NCBI GenBank assembly: GCA_964512045.1
Contig: CAZEJK010000005.1
Coordinates: 9,918 to 73,917 of the forward strand
Reading direction: 5' to 3'
Source of the DNA: CAZEJK01 sp964512045
GTDB taxonomy: Bacteria > Acidobacteriota > Thermoanaerobaculia > Thermoanaerobaculales > Sulfomarinibacteraceae
DNA: 64,000 nucleotides
The stretch's first letter is position 1. Every line of letters begins with the position of its first letter. This document shows positions 17,876-26,405 of this stretch, piece by piece. The notes under the pieces are model-generated. The model was not told where the DNA came from. It searched no databases and worked only from the letters and a program-made list of their open reading frames with translations. The position numbers were made by a program, and so were the translations under genes.

Positions 17876-17914
17876 TGAGAAAAGCCCGGGGGGCCGTGAG
17901 GCGGCCCCCCGGGA
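17876..17914 (-). terminator. Rho-independent terminator of the secreted protease gene
   Basis: An 11-bp perfect stem CCCGGGGGGCC / GGCCCCCCGGG with a 7-nt loop lies about 30 nt past the protease stop. On the minus strand it is followed by GCTTTTCTC. It is the clearest intrinsic terminator in the window. Confidence 0.85.
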
Positions 17915-17943
17915 TAGATTCGAGATGCTGTGGCGGTGGCGCT

Positions 17944-20900
17944 CTACTCGATCACGACCGGGATCGTGGTCGGATCACCCGTGACCTCATCCACCACCGA
18001 GCCGTACGCCCAGACCTCACCGCCCACGGTCAGGACCTCGACGGTGGCCCATGCCATCGGCTGGATGCCGGCTCCGGCTTTTTCGAACGCGCGATTGATC
18101 TGGAACCACCCGTTTGCGGGGACTGTCGGGTTCTGGTCGCCGCCCACCTGGGCGCCGGTGGAGTCGTACAGGCGGACCCGAACCTGGCACGGCGCCTCCG
18201 TCAGGTTGACGAAGCCGATGTTGGTGCGGAACGCCGATGTCCGCTTGAGCTGCGGCAGGAGGCCGATGGTGCCGTCGGTCAGCCCTTCGCCGACGAGCAC
18301 GCCCGGCAGGAACTGGCCGAAGGTGCCGGAGGCGGACTCGTTGAACGTCCGCGCCGTGACCAGCAGGGGCTGATCAGAGCTGACACTGACGCTGCCTGAG
18401 GATGTGGAGGCGAGCCCGAACAGAGAGACGGCGACGTCTTCCCACTCGGCGATCTCACCGTTACCCAGCGCCACCTCTTCGCTCAATGCTCCGTCCCCGT
18501 GATGGTACGTCACGGTGAGCGTGGCCGGCGCCCCGGATCGGTTGGTTACGGCCACGTTGGAGCGCCAGTTGGTGCCGGCGGCCCCCGGCGCGTGAGCGAT
18601 GCCGGCGATCATGTAGCGGTACGAGGCACCGCTCGCGGAGTCCATCAGCACCGGAACCGTCGTCGGATCGCCGGTGAGCTCGTCGACCACCGAGCCGTAC
18701 GCCCACATCCGTCCCTGCGCCGATGCCATCTCGACGGTGGCGTAGGCCACGTTCTGCTGGCCGGTGCCCGCGAACGCGTCGTTGACCTGGAACCATGCGT
18801 GAGCCGGAACAGAGATCGGCGGCTGCATGCCGAGGTCCTGGCCGTTGGCGTCGTACAGCCGGTAGCGAACGAAGATCGACTCGTCGCTCAGGTTGACGAA
18901 GCCCACATTGGTGCGGAAGGCGTCGTTGGACTTGAGCTGTGGGAGGATCCCGACCTCACCGAACGCCAGGCCGCCGTCGACCGGCTCACCCGGCAGGAAC
19001 TGGCCGAACGTGCCGTCATCGCTCTGGTTGAACGTACGGGCAGTGACATGGACCGGGACGTCCGATGCAACCACCACCGAGCCTGCGGACGTTGACTGGA
19101 TCCCGAACAGGCTGGAGACCACGTCCTCCCACTCGATGGAGGCGTTCGGCGCCAGAACGGTCGAGGCGGTGGCGACCTGGTCGCCGTAGAAGAACCGGAG
19201 CTCGAGGGTTGCAGCGGTGCTCGAGCGGTTCAGCACCGCCAGGTTCGAACGCCAGTTGGTTCCTGCGGCGCCCGGCGAGCGAGCGATGCCCGCGACGGTG
19301 TAGGTGTTGGTTCCCACTGGTGGCGAAACCGACACAGCCAGGGTGTTCGACCACTCGGAGCCCACCAGCCCGTCGCCCTGGCCCAGGGTGGCGCGGACGC
19401 GGTAGTAGAGCACCACGGCCTGCTCGATGGTCTCGACCACCTCGCTCGAGACGCCTTGAACGGTGCGCGTGGTGGCGTCGGTGAACGCCGCGTCGGTGGC
19501 GCGCTCCAGCTGATATGCGTCGTCCTGGCTCGTGGCATCCCAGGTGAGCACGAACGGTACCCCGGAGGCTGCTTCGCTCGGTCCGTTCAGCTCGGGGGCG
19601 TCCGGTACGCCGAGCCAGTCGGCGAGGTGGACGTACGAGCGCGACAGCGCTCCGTCAACCTCGGCGTTGTCGTAGTCGCACGGGTCCTCGACGTTGGGGC
19701 CGCAGGCTCCGAGCAGCTGGCCGATGACCAGTCCGTCCGCGGTCACCGTCGGGGAGCCGGAGCTGCCACCGATGGTGCCGCCTTCGACCGGTCGGCTGTA
19801 GACGAAGTACGGCCGGCGCAGACCCGTGCACTGTCCCGCAAAGACATCCACCGTGGACGCGGAGTAGTGCTGCGGGCGACCACTCGGATGCGACAGGCGG
19901 AAGAGCTCGGTGCCGTGCGGGAGGGTCGCGGTTGTCCAGCCCAAGAAGAACCGGTTCTCTGGCAGTGAGCTGAGCTCTAGGAAGGTCACGTCCGTCTGCT
20001 CCGAGGTGGCCAGCAGCGTGGAGCCACTGACGTTCGGGAAGTTGAACAGCGGATCGATCGGACCCTCGCACTCGTCTCGGTAGTAGTCGAAGTAGGCGCT
20101 GATCGAAGTGGCGCCTTCCTCTGTCGACAGGCAGTGGTTGGCGGTCAGCAGGTAGGCGCGGTTGGTGCTCGGATCGCCGTCAGCAAGCAGGGCGCCGGAG
20201 CACAGGCCCGAGAACCCGCCATCGATGAACTGGAGTCTGGCCACCGCTCGCCTGTAGTCGTCGAACATCGGGATCGGGTCTTGTTCGATGCAAGCGGCGT
20301 CGATCAAGCACTCCTCACCTGCGATCTTCAAGTCCACCTGCCGATCGGCCGTGATCGGGCGCCCTCGGCTGTCCAGTGGGAAGATCTCGGCCACGCGCGA
20401 GATCGTGAACCCCGTCGTGCCGGCTGTGGCGAGCGCTTCGGCCGGGAGCTCGACCTCGAGCCAGACTGTGCTGGCGTGGACCGGAGGGGTCCACAGGCCA
20501 CCGGCAGGATCGACGAGCTCGATACCGAATGGTCGGGCCGGCTCCTGGCCCGGCCCCCACGCCCACAGGCGCGCATCGTTCGGCAGCTCGACAGCGTCCA
20601 GACGAACGCGGACGGAGTGTGCCTCCTCGACGACGATCTCGGTGCCCCATACCAAGGTCCCGGTCTCGCTCCTCCGCAGGGTTTCAGCGTTCAAGCGGAC
20701 CGTCTGGGTGGTCTCGAGGTGACGGACGAACCCGTTGCGTACCGGGACGCTTCCCGCGGTGTTCCAGTCGCCGATCTCCTCGATCCTTTCGCCCTCCACG
20801 ATCCTGGCGGGTTCAAGCTCGACCACGGGAGCGGAACGCTCGACCTGGGCCAGTCTGAGTGGCGGTGGAGCCGGTGCGGATGTCAGGTTCGGCTGCGGCG

Positions 20901-20997
20901 CAGCCTCCTCTGGAAGGACTGTGTGTGCGCTGGCGCCGCTTGCGAGGGTGCAGATCGCGATCAGCGCGACCGACACGCTCAAAGCTCGAAGTTGCAT
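17944..20997 (-). CDS. Secreted trypsin-like serine protease with duplicated C-terminal modules
   Basis: 1017 residues from ATG 20997 with GGAGG 7 nt upstream (a TTG two codons earlier sits too close to it). Signal peptide, then a beta-rich prodomain (about 60-210). The protease domain follows: His in LLTANHCLS (about 288), Asp in SEQTDVTFLEL (336), Ser in IGGSSGSPT (413), plus Cys pairs. A fibronectin-III-like domain spans about 466-558. The last 450 residues are two copies of a module of about 220 residues. Each starts AGIA.(S/A)PGAAGTNWRSN and ends with YGSVVDE(L/V)TGDPTT. Probably exported and cell-surface or extracellular. It ends at a strong terminator and is monocistronic. Confidence 0.88.
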   Translation of the reverse strand: MQLRALSVSVALIAICTLASGASAHTVLPEEAAPQPNLTSAPAPPPLRLAQVERSAPVVELEPARIVEGERIEEIGDWNTAGSVPVRNGFVRHLETTQTVRLNAETLRRSETGTLVWGTEIVVEEAHSVRVRLDAVELPNDARLWAWGPGQEPARPFGIELVDPAGGLWTPPVHASTVWLEVELPAEALATAGTTGFTISRVAEIFPLDSRGRPITADRQVDLKIAGEECLIDAACIEQDPIPMFDDYRRAVARLQFIDGGFSGLCSGALLADGDPSTNRAYLLTANHCLSTEEGATSISAYFDYYRDECEGPIDPLFNFPNVSGSTLLATSEQTDVTFLELSSLPENRFFLGWTTATLPHGTELFRLSHPSGRPQHYSASTVDVFAGQCTGLRRPYFVYSRPVEGGTIGGSSGSPTVTADGLVIGQLLGACGPNVEDPCDYDNAEVDGALSRSYVHLADWLGVPDAPELNGPSEAASGVPFVLTWDATSQDDAYQLERATDAAFTDATTRTVQGVSSEVVETIEQAVVLYYRVRATLGQGDGLVGSEWSNTLAVSVSPPVGTNTYTVAGIARSPGAAGTNWRSNLAVLNRSSTAATLELRFFYGDQVATASTVLAPNASIEWEDVVSSLFGIQSTSAGSVVVASDVPVHVTARTFNQSDDGTFGQFLPGEPVDGGLAFGEVGILPQLKSNDAFRTNVGFVNLSDESIFVRYRLYDANGQDLGMQPPISVPAHAWFQVNDAFAGTGQQNVAYATVEMASAQGRMWAYGSVVDELTGDPTTVPVLMDSASGASYRYMIAGIAHAPGAAGTNWRSNVAVTNRSGAPATLTVTYHHGDGALSEEVALGNGEIAEWEDVAVSLFGLASTSSGSVSVSSDQPLLVTARTFNESASGTFGQFLPGVLVGEGLTDGTIGLLPQLKRTSAFRTNIGFVNLTEAPCQVRVRLYDSTGAQVGGDQNPTVPANGWFQINRAFEKAGAGIQPMAWATVEVLTVGGEVWAYGSVVDEVTGDPTTIPVVIE

Positions 20998-21320
20998 GGT
21001 CAAGCCTCCATGTTTGGACGTCGAGAACCGGCGGGATCTGAGGGTCTGCGGAGCACAGAACGAGACCTCCGGATCGTCGTCGTGAAAATCGGCTTCATCC
21101 TACGGTGGCGCATCGGCGAAGTCCAGAGCGGAACGTGACGCCGGGCACGCAGGACCTCGTGCACGGCTGTGTTCGCCGGGTTTGACACGTAGTGGACCAC
21201 GACATAGCATCCGCTGGTCGAGGCCTCCATACGGGAGAACAGGCGCATGCAGCCGGATCATCCGCAGCTGCGTTGGCGGGAGGAGCATCGACAACGCGCG
21301 ATCGGGCGGAGGTTTCCAGA
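20998..21320. other. Divergent intergenic region, protease (-) / aroB (+)
   Basis: About 320 bp without a supported gene. It holds the aroB promoter at 21182-21210 and the Shine-Dalgarno sequences of both flanking genes. I see no convincing -10 element for the protease, no hairpin and no repeat copy. The open frames crossing it are short and lack start signals. Confidence 0.6.
21182..21210 (+). promoter_or_regulatory. Sigma-70-type promoter of aroB-aroK
   Basis: A perfect -35 TTGACA (21182-21187), a 17-bp spacer and the -10-like TAGCAT (21205-21210). The predicted transcript starts near 21217, giving a leader of about 100 nt before aroB. It is the best consensus promoter noticed in the window. 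Confidence 0.65.
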
Positions 21321-22418
21321 GTGATGTCGACCATGCCGAGCCAGTTCGAGCTGCGCGTAGAGCAGGGTTACGAGCAGCAGGTGGTGATCGGCCACGATGC
21401 GCTGTCGCTGCTGGGCTCTGTCTGGCCAGAGTCGGCGGCTCGTGCGGTGATCGTCGCCGATCAGCGGGTGTTCGCTCTTCACGGTGATCGCCTGAGTGCC
21501 GCGTTGGCGCCGTTGGCCGACGTGCTGCCTGCAGTCACCTTTCCGCCGGGCGAGCCGTCGAAGAATCGGGCCGTCGCGGTTCAGATCGAGGATCAGCTGC
21601 TGGAGGCGCCGATCCGGCGCAACGACGTGATTGTGGCGTTCGGAGGGGGCGTGGCGACGGATCTGGTCGGCTACGTCGCGTCGCGTCTGCTCCGCGGGGT
21701 ATCGCTCATCAACGTTCCGACGACCGTCATGGCGATGGTGGATGCGGCGCTGGGTGGCAAGACTGCCATTGATGTCCCGGCCGGCAAGAACCTCCTCGGG
21801 ACGTTCTACTGGCCGAGGACGGTCATCGGGGATCCGCGATGGCTGGCAACGCTGCCGGTCAGCGAGATCCGTTCGGGTCTGGCCGAGGTCGTCAAGCACG
21901 CTGTCATCGAGGATGTGGGCCTGCTCGAGCGGCTCGAGGGGCTGTCGCTCGATGGTAGTACGCCGAGCACGGATGCTCTGGCCGGGCTGATGGCGCGGGC
22001 AGCAGCGGTCAAGGTGGAGGTGGTGCGCTCGGATCCGTACGAGCGGGGACGCCGCCGCGTGCTCAACTTTGGACATACCGTGGCGCACGGTATCGAGGCC
22101 GCCCTTGGGTATGCGCTGTCACACGGTGAGGCCGTCTCCATCGGCATGGCGGTGGAGGCGAGGGTCGCCGAACGGCGACTGGGCTTCCCGGCTGGTGATC
22201 GGCAGCGTTTGCTCGATGTGCTGCGCCATCTCGGGCTTCCCGTGGAGCCGCCGGTGCACTTCACCGATGCGGTGGAGTGGATGCAGCGTGACAAGAAGAA
22301 CCTGGACGTGTCCGTGCGCGTCAGTCTCCCCCGGAGGTTGGGGGAGATGGAGCCGGCCGATGGCGTCTGGTCAACCTCCGTTCCGCTGGAGGTGCTCGAG
22401 GAGTGCTGGTATGGGTGA
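21321..22418 (+). CDS. aroB: 3-dehydroquinate synthase
   Basis: 365 residues. The start is taken as GTG 21321, 8 nt after GGAGG at 21308-21312; the next codon is an in-frame ATG at 21324 and could be the real start. NAD-binding region VIVAFGGGVATDLVGYVAS, conserved PTTVMAMVDAALGGKTAID, and Zn ligands in SGLAEVVKHA (Glu), NFGHTVAHGIE (His) and LSHGEAVSIGM (His). The enzyme makes 3-dehydroquinate from DAHP in the shikimate pathway. It overlaps aroK by 8 nt. Confidence 0.96.
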   Translation: MMSTMPSQFELRVEQGYEQQVVIGHDALSLLGSVWPESAARAVIVADQRVFALHGDRLSAALAPLADVLPAVTFPPGEPSKNRAVAVQIEDQLLEAPIRRNDVIVAFGGGVATDLVGYVASRLLRGVSLINVPTTVMAMVDAALGGKTAIDVPAGKNLLGTFYWPRTVIGDPRWLATLPVSEIRSGLAEVVKHAVIEDVGLLERLEGLSLDGSTPSTDALAGLMARAAAVKVEVVRSDPYERGRRRVLNFGHTVAHGIEAALGYALSHGEAVSIGMAVEARVAERRLGFPAGDRQRLLDVLRHLGLPVEPPVHFTDAVEWMQRDKKNLDVSVRVSLPRRLGEMEPADGVWSTSVPLEVLEECWYG

Positions 22419-22935
22419 GCGGCCAGAACGGACCGGACAGATTGCGCTGGTGGGTCTGCGTGGAAGCGGCAAGAGCGTCGTCGCCCGGGCCGTTGCTGAT
22501 GACTTGGGTTGGGACGTGATCGATACGGACCTCGAGGTCGAACGCCGCTTGGGGCCGATCGCCGATCTGTTCGCACGCGGTCGTGAGGCAGAGTTCCGCG
22601 CTGAGGAGCAGCGTCAGCTGCTGGCGGCGCTGAGCTGCCGGTCGACAGTGGTGGCCACTGGTGGTGGAGCCGTGATGGCGGCGAACAGCCGAGCGGTCCT
22701 TCGAGATGTCTTCTGTGTCTGGCTGTGGGCCGATCCGGAGATCTTGGTGGCCAGAACGCAGGGGTCGGAGCGACCCGCGCTGACGACTCTCGGCGCGCTG
22801 GATGAGGTCCGGACCGTGCTGGATCAGCGCTGGCGGGCGTACGCAGACGTCGCCGATATGGCCATCGATTCGGGACGATACGAGGTCGAAGCCGTCGCCA
22901 GGATCGTAGCGGCCGCGTGGGCTGCTTCCCGTTAG
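22411..22935 (+). CDS. aroK: Shikimate kinase
   Basis: 174 residues; ATG 22411 lies inside the last codons of aroB, so the two are coupled. Walker A GLRGSGKS near residue 15, the shikimate-binding Asp in DVIDTDLEVE, the Arg-Glu segment ARGREAEFRAEE, the conserved VVATGGGAV and the lid region ARTQGSERPAL. It phosphorylates shikimate with ATP, two steps after dehydroquinate. Normal length. Confidence 0.95.
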   Translation: MGERPERTGQIALVGLRGSGKSVVARAVADDLGWDVIDTDLEVERRLGPIADLFARGREAEFRAEEQRQLLAALSCRSTVVATGGGAVMAANSRAVLRDVFCVWLWADPEILVARTQGSERPALTTLGALDEVRTVLDQRWRAYADVADMAIDSGRYEVEAVARIVAAAWAASR

Positions 22936-23037
22936 GCAGGCGTAGCACTCCGCGGCGAGGCACCGGGAGGTTCGTGCTCCGCGGTGCATGAACACGTGGT
23001 CGCTGTGAGATGATCGACGGGGAAGGGAGGCGGCGCC

Positions 23038-23403
23038 ATGGAGAAGGTCCTGATTTTAGGGTGCAAGCGGTCCATGGATGACGTGTGTATCGGGTGCTCA
23101 CGGTGTCTGGTGGCGTTCAACCGTCGGGAGGGCGCGTTCGCTCGCTACGCAGACACGGAGGTGGAGCTGATCGGTCTGCTCAACTGTGGCGACTGCCCCG
23201 GTGCCGGCATCGTGCCCCGTCTGGCGCAGGTGAAGCTGTGGAACGCGCCGATGCAAGAGAAGGTGACGGCGGTTCATATCGCACCGTGCATTCTCGATCA
23301 CTGTCCGTATGCCGAGACGTTGTCCGCGAAGATCAAGGCAAAGTCCGGGGTCGAGGTCATCGAAGGGACCCACCCCTACATACCGGAGAACATCTTCGCG
23401 TAG
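23038..23403 (+). CDS. CGGC-domain protein, predicted metal-binding
   Basis: 121 residues with GGGAGG upstream. The cysteine layout GCKRSMDD, CIGCSRCLVAFN, LLNCGDCPGAGIVPRL and IAPCILDHCPYAE matches the CGGC family (PF08821) end to end, including the terminal GTHPYIPE. Nine cysteines in a small cytosolic protein suggest metal or Fe-S binding; no activity is established for the family. Flanked by aroK and an unrecognised gene, so context gives no further clue. Confidence 0.88.
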   Translation: MEKVLILGCKRSMDDVCIGCSRCLVAFNRREGAFARYADTEVELIGLLNCGDCPGAGIVPRLAQVKLWNAPMQEKVTAVHIAPCILDHCPYAETLSAKIKAKSGVEVIEGTHPYIPENIFA

Positions 23404-23534
23404 AGGGGCCGCGCTCCCGGGCTCGTGTCGGAAATGCCGCTGAACGCACGTTAGGTTTTCCGGAGCACGCCATCGGTGACTGCGGGGTACCTGGGTACGC
23501 CGGTACTGCCAGCGGCGAGCATGGAGGTCGCACG

Positions 23535-23948
23535 ATGAAGGCTGAGCGAGCGTGGACTTTTGACGACGACGGGGTCGGGATCTCGGACTCCGCGCTGTTT
23601 GATGCGGTCAACCGGCGTCTGGAGGCCACTGTACAGCCACACCACTTCTGGGGGACGTGGCGGGATCTGGTCTCCTGGGTGCGAGGCGAGATGTACACGG
23701 CGAGCGATGAGGAGCGGCTGCAAGTCTTTCGGATGATCCGGGAGGCCGGCCTGTTCCCGGAGAGCGCGGCGTCGTTTCTGATTGTCCGGACCCTGCAGCG
23801 GCTGGCGCCGCCCCTTCGGGACGGTGAGGAGCTGGCCCAGTGGTTGCGGGAGCGCGATGAGCGTCGGCTGGCGACTCGGCTGGAGGCCGACCCGGAGGAG
23901 TTCCTCCGTGAGATGAGCTTGGGTCGGGATCTGTTTCTGGAGGCGTGA
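23535..23948 (+). CDS. Hypothetical protein
   Basis: 137 residues from ATG 23535, with GGAGG 7 nt upstream. Soluble and mostly helical, rich in acidic and Arg residues, with segments such as HHFWGTWRDLVSWVRGEM and LQVFRMIREAGLFPESAA. No signal peptide, membrane helix or known motif. It converges with the HDAC-family gene, 18 nt apart. I do not recognise the family. Confidence 0.7.
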   Translation: MKAERAWTFDDDGVGISDSALFDAVNRRLEATVQPHHFWGTWRDLVSWVRGEMYTASDEERLQVFRMIREAGLFPESAASFLIVRTLQRLAPPLRDGEELAQWLRERDERRLATRLEADPEEFLREMSLGRDLFLEA

Positions 23949-23966
23949 TGCGTGCCCGCGGTGCCT

Positions 23967-25811
23967 CTAGCGCCATGCAGGCCGCGAGCTCGGCGGCGCG
24001 AGCTTGAGGTTGATTCGCTGCTGATGCTCTGCGACGGCCTGCTCGTATGAGTCGCCGAACAGGTGCGCGTCGAGCTCGGACGACACTGAGAGGACCATGG
24101 GGTGTGCCTCCCACCGAGCGGGCTCCCCGGTGGTGGCGTCGATGACCTTGCCCTGACTGATCAAGCGGGTGCGAGCTGCCAGCGGGCGGTCGGACAGGAC
24201 AGCGTCGAAGGCGCGAAACTGCGCCTCATGCTCCGGTTTGATGAAGCGGACCAGCTTGTGACTCAGTGCGGCCACGTTGTAGCGCGAGGGCGTGAACACG
24301 ATGCCGTGCAGCTCGACAATCTCACACAGCATGACCAGCCAACCGAAGAACTCGCGCAGCAGCCCGAGGCCGGGGTGGTGCTGCCCTGGCAGCCGTGGAC
24401 GGTCGGGTGTGAACGGCTCCTTCGGGTTCTGGAGGAGGAGCCACTCGATGACGAGCACCTCGAAGTCGGCGATGACTCGGCGGGAGCGATTGACGCTGAT
24501 CTCTGCCAGCAGGTCACGGTCGTCTGGGTCTGAGAAGATCCGGACCGTCTGTCCTGTCGAGCGATCGAGATCGACCTCGACCTGGGGTCGGAAGCTCTTG
24601 CCCCGGAGCTGGTCGAGGATTCCGAAGCGCTCCAGCGTCAGCTCGAGCCCGTGCCGGGAGAAGTATCCGAGGAAGCGGGTCGGACGAGGGTTCCCGGGGA
24701 GGATTGCAGACAGGTCGAGATCCGATAGCTGCAAGTCGAAGTCGCCGCTCGACGGCTCCGAGGTGAGCTGGGCTCGGTCGAGCTGCGCCGCAATCCTGCG
24801 AAAGCGAAGGAGCGTGAGCTCCTCGGTATCAGGGGGGTCGATGCTGCGGCCGTTCACGAGCCAGGCCAGAAACCGCGCGCTGTAGCGCCACGCGCCGGTG
24901 CCGTAGCCACCGCCGAGGAGGACGACGATCGGCGTCGTGCTGTGATTCCGGCGGATCTGCTCGATCACGAAACGATCTCGCCGAAACATGCCGTCGTCCG
25001 TGAGCTTCCAGTTGCCCATGCGATCGTCTCCGGCCGGGTCGGCGCCCGCCAGGTACACCACGAGGCCGGGGCGGACCGAGTCGATAATCTCCGGTAGTGT
25101 CTTCAGGAGAGTGCCGAGAAACAGCTCATCGCCGACGTCGGAGCCGAGAGCGATCGATGTGGATGCGACAGCCTCGGTCGGTCCCCAGTGCGCGTTATGG
25201 ATCGAGTACGTGTACACCGAAGGGTCATCGGCGAAGATCGCTCGTGTCCCGTTGCCGTCGTGGAGATCGAGATCGATCACCAGAACCGGCTCGGTGAACT
25301 CCCTGGATCGAAGCCGCTGGATGGCAACCGCAATATCGTTGAAGACGCAAAAACCGAGACCTCGGTCCGCCTCGGCGTGGTGAAACCCACCACCGAGGTT
25401 GACGGCGATTGCGCTCCGGCGGAGGGCGAGGCGGGTGGCCTGGACGGTTCCTCCCACTGCAAGAAGCATGTAGTCGAGAACGGCCTCGACCTGATTCTCG
25501 CGGATCGGAACCCCCAAGATGCGCGAGAGCACCTGCTGCCGCTGCAGCGAGACGAGGTAGTCTGCTGAGTGGACCTTGAGAATGTTGTGCAACGAGCATG
25601 GGCGCGGCAGCGAGATGTCGTCGGGACGCAGGAGCCCCTCTTCATCGAGGAACGCCATGATGCGGGCGGCCCGTTCCGCGTCCAGGGGCACCCCGGATGC
25701 CACATGCTGGTATCCCCTGTGGTACACGAAGCGAATACCGGACTGGCCGAGGTGGCTGAGGGTTCGGCGCCAGAGGCGGCGGATGGATCTGAGTGCCGTA
25801 CGGACTGTCAT
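23967..25811 (-). CDS. Histone-deacetylase-family amidohydrolase with an extra C-terminal domain
   Basis: 614 residues, about twice the length of a minimal bacterial HDAC-like enzyme. Residues 25-330 hold the arginase/deacetylase fold: the His pair in GGGFHHAE (144-145), Zn ligands in IDLDLHDGNGT (D182, H184) and AGADPAGDD (D258), and the catalytic Tyr in LGGGYGTG (304). Residues about 335-614 form a second region I cannot name, with SRRVIADFEVLVIEWLLL and LVMLCEIVELHGIVFTP. Known relatives remove acyl groups from lysines, polyamines or acetoin-related substrates; which applies here is unclear. The Zn site looks complete. Confidence 0.85.
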   Translation of the reverse strand: MTVRTALRSIRRLWRRTLSHLGQSGIRFVYHRGYQHVASGVPLDAERAARIMAFLDEEGLLRPDDISLPRPCSLHNILKVHSADYLVSLQRQQVLSRILGVPIRENQVEAVLDYMLLAVGGTVQATRLALRRSAIAVNLGGGFHHAEADRGLGFCVFNDIAVAIQRLRSREFTEPVLVIDLDLHDGNGTRAIFADDPSVYTYSIHNAHWGPTEAVASTSIALGSDVGDELFLGTLLKTLPEIIDSVRPGLVVYLAGADPAGDDRMGNWKLTDDGMFRRDRFVIEQIRRNHSTTPIVVLLGGGYGTGAWRYSARFLAWLVNGRSIDPPDTEELTLLRFRRIAAQLDRAQLTSEPSSGDFDLQLSDLDLSAILPGNPRPTRFLGYFSRHGLELTLERFGILDQLRGKSFRPQVEVDLDRSTGQTVRIFSDPDDRDLLAEISVNRSRRVIADFEVLVIEWLLLQNPKEPFTPDRPRLPGQHHPGLGLLREFFGWLVMLCEIVELHGIVFTPSRYNVAALSHKLVRFIKPEHEAQFRAFDAVLSDRPLAARTRLISQGKVIDATTGEPARWEAHPMVLSVSSELDAHLFGDSYEQAVAEHQQRINLKLAPPSSRPAWR

Positions 25812-25985
25812 AACACAACCGGCGGAGACGGCCGGCGCTCGATCCCGGCCCGGGATCGACGTGGTTCGAGACCGCTCGCCGCAGTGCAGCGTCGCACGTC
25901 GCTGTCCATGCAGTCAACGATGATGTCCCGAGGTGAGGAATAATATGCAGTGTCTGCCAGCTCTCTTGCTGCAAGGAGGGACGTG

Positions 25986-26405
25986 ATGGCGTCCATGGTG
26001 TCAGTGAAGCTGTACTTCGAAGCAGCCCACCGGTTGCATAACCCGGAGCGGGACGACGAGTGGAACCGAGAGGTATACGGGAAGTGCAACAACCTGCATG
26101 GGCACGGGCATAACTACGTGCTCGAGGTTCGCGTCCGCGGCGCGGTGAACCCGGAGACGGGCTACTTGATCGATATGAAGGTCCTCAAGGACGTCGTCCG
26201 ACAGCGAGTTGTCAGCGACGTTGACCATCGCCATCTGAACCTCGAGGTGCCGTGGCTCGAGAACGTCATTCCCAGTGCCGAGAACCTCGCTCAACAGTTC
26301 TTCGAGCGGATCTCCGGTCATCTTCCGGCAGGGGTCGAGCTCGATATGGTGACGGTGCATGAGACCGAGCGGAACAGCGCTTCGTACCAGGGAGGTGTCG
26401 CGTGA
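25986..26405 (+). CDS. 6-pyruvoyl/6-carboxy-tetrahydropterin synthase family protein
   Basis: 139 residues from ATG 25986, after AAGGAGGG; a -10-like TAATAT lies at 25941-25946. Zn His in EAAHRLHN (H15), Cys and His in GKCNNLHGHGHNY (C34, H38, H40, H42), DHRHLN, and Glu in VHETERN. E. coli QueD has its Zn histidines 4 and 6 residues after the Cys, animal PTPS 6 and 8. This protein could satisfy both, but the flanking GKCNN...GHGHNY is the PTPS pattern. The homogentisate dioxygenase gene overlaps its stop. That favours a pterin-cofactor role (for phenylalanine hydroxylase) over queuosine synthesis; this is inference. Confidence 0.88.
   Translation: MASMVSVKLYFEAAHRLHNPERDDEWNREVYGKCNNLHGHGHNYVLEVRVRGAVNPETGYLIDMKVLKDVVRQRVVSDVDHRHLNLEVPWLENVIPSAENLAQQFFERISGHLPAGVELDMVTVHETERNSASYQGGVA

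Noticed and set aside
25986..26405. Reading the pterin synthase as QueD of queuosine synthesis
   Set aside because: No queC, queE or queF nearby and the gene is coupled to hmgA; the family alone cannot decide, so no gene symbol is given.
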